Origin: Parelaphostrongylus tenuis
Lineage: Eukaryota; Nematoda; Chromadorea; Rhabditida; Metastrongylidae
NCBI GenBank assembly: GCA_019055375.1
Contig: JAHQIW010000174.1
Coordinates: 124,001-188,000, forward strand
Reading direction: 5' to 3'
Length of the DNA: 64,000 nt
The stretch's first letter is position 1. Each line of letters starts with the position of its first letter. Under the pieces are notes generated by a model. It did no database searches. It saw only the letters and a program-made list of their open reading frames with translations, and was not told where the DNA came from. Shown here piece after piece: positions 57,441 to 64,000 of the stretch. The translations under genes and the position numbers were made by a program.

Positions 57441-58915
57441 TACGTGGCTGCAAATTTCACGAAGAACGTGAGTTTGTCAACTGTTTGTCTTATGTCGGTC
57501 TTCCTCCTGCTATTGGTTTCTTATAGGGCGATCACATGAAATTTAATGGGACCAGCAGGCTCAAGAAGCGCCTATAGACTAGTGTCTGGGTAAATTGCCC
57601 TCGTTTTATAGGTTCAAAGAAAAGATCAATCTTCTTGGCGCTTCATAGTTGTGTTTGTTTCGTCGTTTTCCAATGACGTCTCGCTGATCCCGAGATTTTG
57701 TCGCCTTTTAGCAATCGTGTTATTGCCTGACGTCGTGTAATAGAGCTCCCACTGACTATGCGAGGTATTGACTGACGAATTTTATTGCTCGTTTAGCTGT
57801 TTTTTGTTCCCTGGAGTTTCAAAGTCAGTCCAGCCGAGGCTTTTGCGAGATTGTCACCAGATAAGGCAGTCACTGGCTCATGTCATTATAGTGTGTACCA
57901 CCTTGTGAATTTTGAAACCAAAGCGGTGACAATCACTAGTATGTTATACATTAGCGGGACTTTCCCAGTGATAGTTCGAACTCCTGCTCAATTCATTAGG
58001 CCCTTCTGGGAAAGATGAACCCTCCGTTGTACATCGTAGTTCAACGCTTAGTAACACTATCAAGTCTTAATACCAATAAGGGATAAGCTTTTCACGTCTA
58101 AAGTAATTTTGAATAGCCGAAATATCACGAGATTTCCGTCGACTCGCTTCTCGGCCCTGCTATTGAAAAACTGTTGGTAGCAAAAGTAAAGCAAATGACC
58201 AGAATGGTGAAAGATCGAAACTATAATCATTTTGAGAAAAACATTTATTCCACGATGTCCTAACTAATGATAACTAATACCAGAGGGCACGAATTATTCG
58301 TAAAATTAAAGTTATGAAAGTGCGATGTTAATAGAGTTCTTAAACTTAACTCCAATATAACGCGAAATCTGACGTGATAATGGCTGCCTATTTTATCTTG
58401 GTCGTTATTTATGGGAAATACTTCACAATCAAGCGTCTTCAAGTATTTCGATCCGCCTTATCCACCACTTGTTTAAGCAACCTAAAGGCACCTACCAGAA
58501 AAGAGTGACAGTTCTCCTCATAGATGCTGAGTGAAAAAAAAACAACTGCTGAATTGGGCTAACCGGTTCTCCATTGTTACATGGTTAAAACGGCATGAAT
58601 TTCATATGGGTAGCTGTCGCTGTTGCTAAACGTGACGTGCAGAGGGTGATGCACAGTGTGGCATCGTCCTAAAGTTCAATGTACTTAGGCAAATTGAAGT
58701 TTTGGACTCACTTTCTCACTTGTATTGGATTAAATATCAATATTGCTTCTCTGATATAGCGTTTACATTATAAATGTCACACTATATCGTGCTTACCTAT
58801 CGTTCAAGCTTCACAGACGCAGTAGGATAGCATGAGCCGTAGATAGCACGTTGATGGTTTTTCGTGACCTTTTAGAAGATTTGTTAATTTTTCGCGAAAA
58901 AGTAAATCGAGTGGA
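57441..58915. other. No supported feature
   Basis: A B-box-like gttcgaactcctgctc at 57977 sits within a small inverted repeat (gggactttcccag, ctgggaaag). It is too weak to call. Confidence 0.4.
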
Positions 58916-59278
58916 ATGAATGGGAGGCCTGGTGAGTTTACAGGCAGTATTGCGTGCACAATAACTATGTGTGTATTTTCCAAAAAAAATTATTCAAAAA
59001 AGAGTGTGCTGTCTAATACAGTCAACCGTAAAGTGACAGTTGTTCGACATAATCAAATAAAACATTATTTTCATGACCACTGTCTTGCTAAACAGCCGAC
59101 AGTAAATTGCCTAGCATACTTCTCTGCAAAATCGGCATTTTTCACCAATGTTGCTATTGAAGCATGTCAAAAGGCGCCGGTTGAAGGTGAAAGAAATGAT
59201 GTCTTAGAAGATACAAAAGGCACATTGTGGAAACAAGTACGTAAGTACTATTCTTTCAAGGTTCTCCATTTCGATTAA
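58916..59278 (+). CDS. Unidentified ORF, possible exon
   Basis: A 120-codon plus ORF from ATG 58916. Near its end, TGGAAACAA is followed by GTACGTAAGTAC (59237), a good splice donor, so coding might stop at about 59236. The segment AIEACQKAPVEGERNDVLED is acidic and protein-like. No domain, signal peptide or membrane segment is seen, and the acceptor side is unclear. Confidence 0.2.
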   Translation: MNGRPGEFTGSIACTITMCVFSKKNYSKKSVLSNTVNRKVTVVRHNQIKHYFHDHCLAKQPTVNCLAYFSAKSAFFTNVAIEACQKAPVEGERNDVLEDTKGTLWKQVRKYYSFKVLHFD

Positions 59279-59908
59279 AAACCATAATTATTTATTCACA
59301 AAGTTTTTAACCCATATGGGACCGTGGACCTACAGCCTCTGCATCTCCAGCTGGCAACGCTGGACGATCTGCTCCACCTCCTCCGCATCTCTAAATCCCA
59401 GCGTGCCACTGTTAGATCTAGCAGGCTGTGACCAGAGATGCAGAAGAAATGGAGCACATTCTCCAGAGTTGCCAGTTAGAGATACAGAGGCCGTGGGTCA
59501 AGTAATAGAGGTTTTAAAGCGAAAAGAATCTAACGAAAGAGAAGGAACCCTGAAGAAATTTGGTGCCTGGGAGAATGTCTCATATTATTAGTACAAGATT
59601 TGTCGAGATTGGTAAAATCAACGACACAATATTTCTCACACTTTGATTGAACCTGTACGGCGATATTCTTCGCGCTTGATAGATTCGGAAAATACTGAAA
59701 TAGCTTTCTGTGAGCATTGACCTGTGCTTGTTTTTGACTTATATGCTGGTTATCAGAGAGAAAAGCCTGGTCGACTGCGCTAGCTCCACTCTGAGTTAGG
59801 CTGTACCACAATTTCTTTCGCATTCTGACACTTCAAATGCTATTGTTATTTATCCAAGAATTCAGAGGAAGTCCATAAACAGTACAATCATCCGAAAAAA
59901 AAGTTTTT
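59279..59908. other. No gene assigned
   Basis: A 91-codon plus ORF (59316-59591) contains a Cys-rich piece (AGCDQRCRRNGAHSPELPVR). In another frame the same bases give EEMEHILQSCQLE, which loosely recalls the zinc-knuckle-like tail of reverse transcriptases (H-L--C). Neither is convincing. Confidence 0.3.
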
Positions 59909-59931
59909 AGCCTAAACGAGGTTGGTATGCC

Positions 59932-59981
59932 GGGGCCATACACCGGTGTTTCGGAGGTTTCGGCCTCCTCGTTAGTGACCC
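59932..59981 (-). ncRNA. Hammerhead ribozyme, core mutated (H3 left arm)
   Basis: On minus: stem I GGGTCA (59981-59976), core CTAACGA (59975-59969), stem II GGAGG/CCTCC with loop CCGAAA (59968-59953), GAAA (59952-59949), stem III CACC/GGTG (59948-59941), TA with the predicted cut after 59939, and stem I 3' strand TGGCCC. Everything fits except A in place of the invariant G5. Confidence 0.65.
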
Positions 59982-60151
59982 CCGCCCCACATACGAGGTT
60001 TTAGAAACAGTCGATTTAATGGATTAGTTTTGGTCTACCAGCCGAAACCATCGACTGATGGTGATGGACCAGTGTCATTGTACACTATGCCATCACCACA
60101 TACCACATACGCCTCCCTCCTTGCTACAATGCAGGGCTTAATGTGGGGCGG

Positions 60152-60200
60152 GGGTCACTGACGAGGAGGCCGAAACCTCCGAAACACCGGTGTATGGCCC
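60152..60200 (+). ncRNA. Hammerhead ribozyme, intact consensus (H3 right arm)
   Basis: Stem I is GGGTCA (60152-60157) with TGGCCC (60195-60200), six pairs with one G-U. The core CTGACGA (60158-60164) is intact; position 7 is C, a free position. Stem II is five perfect pairs, GGAGG/CCTCC, with loop CCGAAA (60165-60180). GAAA is at 60181-60184. Stem III CACC/GGTG (60185-60192) is a palindrome without a loop. The GTA triplet places the cut after A60194. No core position is violated. As with the H1 copies, the loopless stem III points to dimeric action. Confidence 0.8.
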
Positions 60201-60328
60201 TGGCGTACCAACCTCGTTTAGGCCAAAAACATTCCTTTTTTGGAATTATTTTGAATGTTTATTACAAGGTTCTAGGAACAGTCGATTTCATGGATTAGTA
60301 CAATCATCATTATTATTGATGGTTTTAC

Positions 60329-60605
60329 CTATTTTAATATATGCAACCATTTGTTAGGCAGAAACTGGATGTCTTCCTTCAAGAAAGATTGAGGCAGGAG
60401 ATCGAGAAAGTCGGTGAGGTATTTTTTGAGCTGGCTGTAGTCATTGGATTTTTTCTACCACTTAAAAGAGCGAAGGAGATGATAGTCGGATGAGGCAATA
60501 TCAGGGCTATACGATAAATGTGGTACCGTGGTCCACCGCATTTCTTTCAGAAGTTCATCAATCCGTCGACTTTGCGATATGAGATGGTCTGATAAAGCAC
60601 GAAGT
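60329..60605 (-). pseudogene. mariner transposase, C-terminal relic
   Basis: On minus: DHLISQSRRIDELLKEMRWT, then VPHLSYSPDIASSDYHLLRS (family VPHPPYSPDLAPSDYHLFRS, with the third catalytic aspartate in SSD). FKW is followed by a TAG stop, then KKSNDYSQLKKYLTDFLD and FLKEDIQFLPNKW, ending in TAG at 60331-60329. The upstream part with the first two aspartates is not found; a frame change occurs near 60590. The relic sits directly beside the H3 palindrome. Confidence 0.7.
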
Positions 60606-61384
60606 GTCTATCGAGACATCACTTGCGCTAGCCCAATTCACTCAAGTGACAGCAATGACGCTACCACCAAATCCACGTGTCTGCTCAAGCTGTTAAAAGA
60701 TTCTTCAGTATATCTACCTTTTGGCAAGAACCCAACTTGAGATAGGTAGATGTGAACGAAAGATAACTGTGAAAGAATCTATGGGACCAATGATACTTTT
60801 CTATTGTACCAAAACCCATTCCTTGCTCTATTTACAGATTTCTTGATGTACTCATTTTGTGCTGCAAGAGCAGTTGAGACACAATCTTCTGTAGTTTTTA
60901 GTAAGTGCTCTGAATTGACTGTTTTCAAAAATTAGGATTAAAAAAAGGTTTAGTGAGGACCAAAATCCGAGACATACGGGTGTTATCGTCTTGACTGAAG
61001 TCCACAGAGAGTTCATAGCTATCAAGCATGGAACCTGTTATCCTTTCACACATCGTCTTTTCAAAATTCATTCTTTTACCTTATGTCTACTCTCACAAAG
61101 ACAAGGACCAAGTTTTCATTCTTTCGGCAGAAAGGGATTGCACATTTCAATTAATGCTAAAAAGAACTAATCTTGACTATCGTTGAGGCAAATAAATTAA
61201 GAAGAACTGGTTGCCGCATTGATGAATTCGTTAAGCGACCGGAAGAGGACGAATCAAGATAATCGGAAGAAGGAAGAGGAATATTGAAGCTCATTGGTAA
61301 AAAAGACTGCTACTTCTGATTTCAAATGTTTTGACTGCATTTTTCGCAGTGGTACGATGTTTCCAATACACCTAAGAGAATTAG
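60606..61384. other. No supported feature
   Basis: Short ORFs only. Nothing recognised. Confidence 0.4.
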
Positions 61385-61475
61385 TGGTGAGCAAAAACGT
61401 CCTCGGTATGAATGAAACGCGGGTTCGACTCCCGTCTGAAGTCGTGATTCTGCTCACCACTAAATTTTCTCAGAT
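61385..61475 (+). mobile_element. SINE-B foldback copy
   Basis: gtggtgagcaaaaacg at 61385 is mirrored by gattctgctcaccac at 61445. Between them lies the tRNA-like 3' half, gcgggttcgactcccgtctg (good B box), while the A-box half is missing. The SINE-B tail thus occurs on both sides in opposite directions. The two short ORFs are shadows. Confidence 0.6.
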
Positions 61476-63544
61476 GTAATGGAGATTTTAACTTTGATAA
61501 CGAAGGTCTAGTATTCTGCGCATGTATTTAACAGTGCAGCAGCGAAGCTTTTTGCTCCAAAAAATCCATTACAGGGGATATCACAATGGATACCGAAAGG
61601 CACTATCAGATAGCAACCTCCCTTCCTCAGCGCTCTCTCGCATGTCCCTTAGCATAGCTACCTCGAAGATTAATAAGAATTATCTTGATCGATTCTGCGA
61701 TATTCAATGTGAAGGCGAAATCCTTAAGCAGCAAACGAAATAACACCCGAAATGTTCGGTATGGTTTATGGCGATTATTACGAAGAAACTTATCAAAAGT
61801 ACGGAGTGCTGGGATCGGCACAGTATACGTGATGATATGCCATATAAGAAGAATTCCGACAGAAATATAATGACATAAATGGGTCAACTATATCGCTGCA
61901 ATCTGTTAGAGACTTTGAGAGAACTCGTCAAAAATATACCTCAGCCCAAACAGTCAGTGTATATCTGGATAAGAGCTGAAGAACATTCACCGTAAGAAGA
62001 AGATGAGAATTCGCCACGAGTAAGGAGAACTATACTGTGCAGCATAAGGTCTCAAGCTTCGAAAATAGTGATACTGGTAGGTGCCGAATCCGATTTTGGT
62101 CAAGTCTTCCCTTCTGGAGCGATTCTAAGTCGCGGTAGTCGTGGTACTAATTTACAGTAATTGTAAATAAAAATGCTTTAATTTGAATTCCGGTTCCTTC
62201 TAGATGGTTGATTGTCTGAGAATACAAAATATGTGGGGCATCAATGATAGGTGAAACATCCTATTTCTTTTAAAATGATTCTTAATGAATAAAAAACTTC
62301 AGAATTGTTTGAGGCTAAATCTGCCAACTTGGGGTAAATATGGAAGAAATCAAGATTTACTCACTGTAATAATGATATAAAGAAAGAAGGTGTAAGCATA
62401 TCATCAATGGCTTTTTTATAACATCGGACCATCCCTATAATTGATCATATCGTAGGTTTGACGATCTTCCTTGAGAATTCATAAGAAGTAATCTACTTAG
62501 TAATTTGTTCATGAGTTGGAATTACACGACATACAAGTTCACTTCATTCTGGGTCAGTAACTAAATGACTGCGATGACTTGAAAACACTTTATTAGGTCT
62601 GTACCAGGATCTGTACTTTACGAAAGCGATTTAAAGATACTCATGAAGATGACAAAATTCTCAGGATGCACAAGCGAAGAAGCCACACTGTGGGTCGTGC
62701 ATGTGAAAAGGGAAAATAGATGAAAGCTGCATCGAGATTCATATGACAAAAGACGACTGTTCAGTATGGCTATTGCGTAAATGATAGCTTATCTTTCTGT
62801 AAACAAGTACTATGCTGCAACACTTCCTCGAGCTCTTCGCTTTATGCCGACATATCTCATACTATCCAGCTTACACAAAGTTAATATGGAAATCTTTCTC
62901 TGCTGACTTAGAGCCCTTGTTTTCCTCAGAGTCATGACACTTTGAGTTGATTGCTCACATCCATTTGCAAATGCGAAGTGGGTATCGTAGTATGTGACTA
63001 CTACGAAACTAGGGAGTGATATTAGAATCACTGATCGAACGTAAACAGATTTCTTGATATCCTTTGATAATTAAAGCAAATCTTGTGCAAATATCCTCCC
63101 ATTGAACATCTGGAAGCAATGCCGGTGCGGTGATCAGTGAGGAAGCAGGCCCAATGGAGTTGGAATGTGGTAGGGGGATATTGCAGCTGTTCACACATGT
63201 CTGTCTGCTGAAATAGGGAAACGTTTCTGAGTGCTTCTTTTTGCCTATATCGTACCAATAAGACGTGATCAGGTTTGAATAAATCCTGCTCAAATATCAC
63301 AACACTTCTTTAACCGTTAACCATGAGGCGATCATGGAGTGTCGCTGTTGCCGTCCTGATTTGTAGAGACAGTCATTAGCGACGAAACTTTGCTAATCAC
63401 TACATGAGCTAATTAGAAGGAAAAGCCCTGTGGAAGTAAACTAGAGAAAAATTAAACAAAGCAGGAGCAGAAAATATTCATGACTGCGCCAAACAATCCA
63501 TTCCTTGGTACTTTTGAGCTTGGTAGCACAAATTTTCAAGTCTA
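61476..63544. other. No supported feature
   Basis: ORFs of 61-94 codons on both strands (61.5-61.9 and 62.8-63.3 kb) without motif or splice support. Confidence 0.4.
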
Positions 63545-64000
63545 ACCCTACATAGGACAAGAGGTTTTCATCAAGAGTGATTGTAATCAGTCGAGAGCTT
63601 GAATCTCATGTTAGCGCTGGGAGCGACTGGTTTTACAAGAAGACCATTTCATAACGCTGAAAATCCAGTATAAAATTATGTTTCATATGAGCATATTTCT
63701 CGCTGTACACAGCTCTTTCTTTTGACTGTTTGCAGTCAATCGATAGCGCAAGTGTTAACAATTCTAAAGCTGTGTTTGTTTCCTGAAAAAGACAGTTTCT
63801 CTATAACGCAGCAAAGAAATTAATATTGATTCACCTCTACGAGTAAGTGTTCTTTGGCCAATTCACGGGCGGTGGGGTGGGAGACAGTGGGAGGTCGGCG
63901 CGAACATCGACCGATGGTGCCTAAGCGAGGTGAATTTGATCGGAATTATTTCTTCGCCTTGAAAGAATCTCGAATCAAGCATTTAACTTTGATGCTAATA
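63545..64000 (+). repeat. R1 element, cut by the window end
   Basis: The arm at 63549-63760 (tacataggacaagaggtttt then catcaagagtgattg, and gctgggagcgactggtttta) matches the R1 arm blocks at 4780. 63785-63915 (cctgaaaaagacagtttctc, ttggccaattcacgggcggt) is the reverse complement of 5079-5215. The element therefore has the same content as the 4.8-5.5 kb copy but runs in the opposite direction. Its second arm would lie beyond 64000. Confidence 0.6.

Larger units (their letters stand above)
59909..60300. repeat. H3 hammerhead-bearing palindrome with tandem-unit architecture
   Basis: Inverted arms of about 85 bp (59909-59994 and 60141-60229) begin and end with gcctaaacgaggttggta and its inverse and are more than 90 percent alike. 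Just inside the left arm lies agaaacagtcgatttaatgg (60003). A near-identical copy, aggaacagtcgatttcatgg (60274), lies just outside the right arm, a direct repeat one unit (about 271 bp) apart. This is the same plan as the 32.7 kb H1 locus although the sequences are unrelated. Low divergence of the arms suggests it is young. Confidence 0.8.

Noticed and set aside
1..64000. CRISPR arrays, bacterial operons, phage or viral genes
   Set aside because: No regularly spaced direct repeats, no ribosome-binding-site-led ORFs, and no viral hallmark proteins were seen.

Overview
Eukaryotic, repeat-dominated DNA, most likely from a nematode and probably a strongylid (hookworm-like) species. The sequence is AT-rich with long TA microsatellites. 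It holds decayed mariner transposases, RTE-type LINE fragments and many short repeats with RNA polymerase III box sequences. Nothing looks bacterial: there are no operons, ribosome binding sites or long ORFs. The assignment to a nematode rests on how the mariner and RTE fragments read and on GTAAGT-type splice donors. It is inference, because no database search was possible.

No protein-coding gene is securely identified in the 64 kb. The longest ORFs (up to about 140 codons) are shadows of repeats or unremarkable. Three or four short ORFs ending at canonical splice donors (16.1 kb and 19.0 kb on the minus strand, 59.2 kb on the plus strand) are possible exons and are listed at low confidence. 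The window is best read as intergenic or long-intron DNA filled by transposable elements.

Mobile elements. Seven mariner relics lie at 0.5-1.0 (-), 17.6-18.3 (+), 28.7-29.3 (-), 40.8-41.2 (+), 52.1-52.4 (-), 56.7-57.0 (+) and 60.3-60.6 kb (-). None is intact. Two RTE LINE pieces lie at 26.6-27.0 and 57.0-57.4 kb (both -). There are at least three tRNA-derived SINE-like families: SINE-A (nine copies), SINE-B (about ten copies, often head-to-head) and SINE-C (two copies). A dispersed inverted-repeat family (R1) recurs at 3.6, 4.8-5.5, 15.4, 31.2-31.8, 45.2 and 63.5 kb. A piggyBac-like terminal motif is at 7.3-8.4 kb.

The most interesting content is a set of 270-310 bp repeat units carrying hammerhead self-cleaving ribozyme motifs: at 5.5-5.8, 9.9-10.2, 10.5-10.7 (truncated), 13.9-14.2, 15.0-15.4, 32.7-33.1 and 59.9-60.3 kb. 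The best copies, at 32965-33014 and 60152-60200, have the CTGANGA and GAAA core, a paired stem II, a very short or palindromic stem III, and a 6-7 bp stem I placed exactly at the predicted cleavage site. Several loci are built as inverted arm, loop, arm, with a direct repeat one unit apart. That architecture recalls Penelope-like elements and retrozymes. In the three palindromes with a readable ribozyme in both arms (13.9, 32.7, 59.9 kb), one arm keeps the exact CTGANGA core and the other has a substitution in it.
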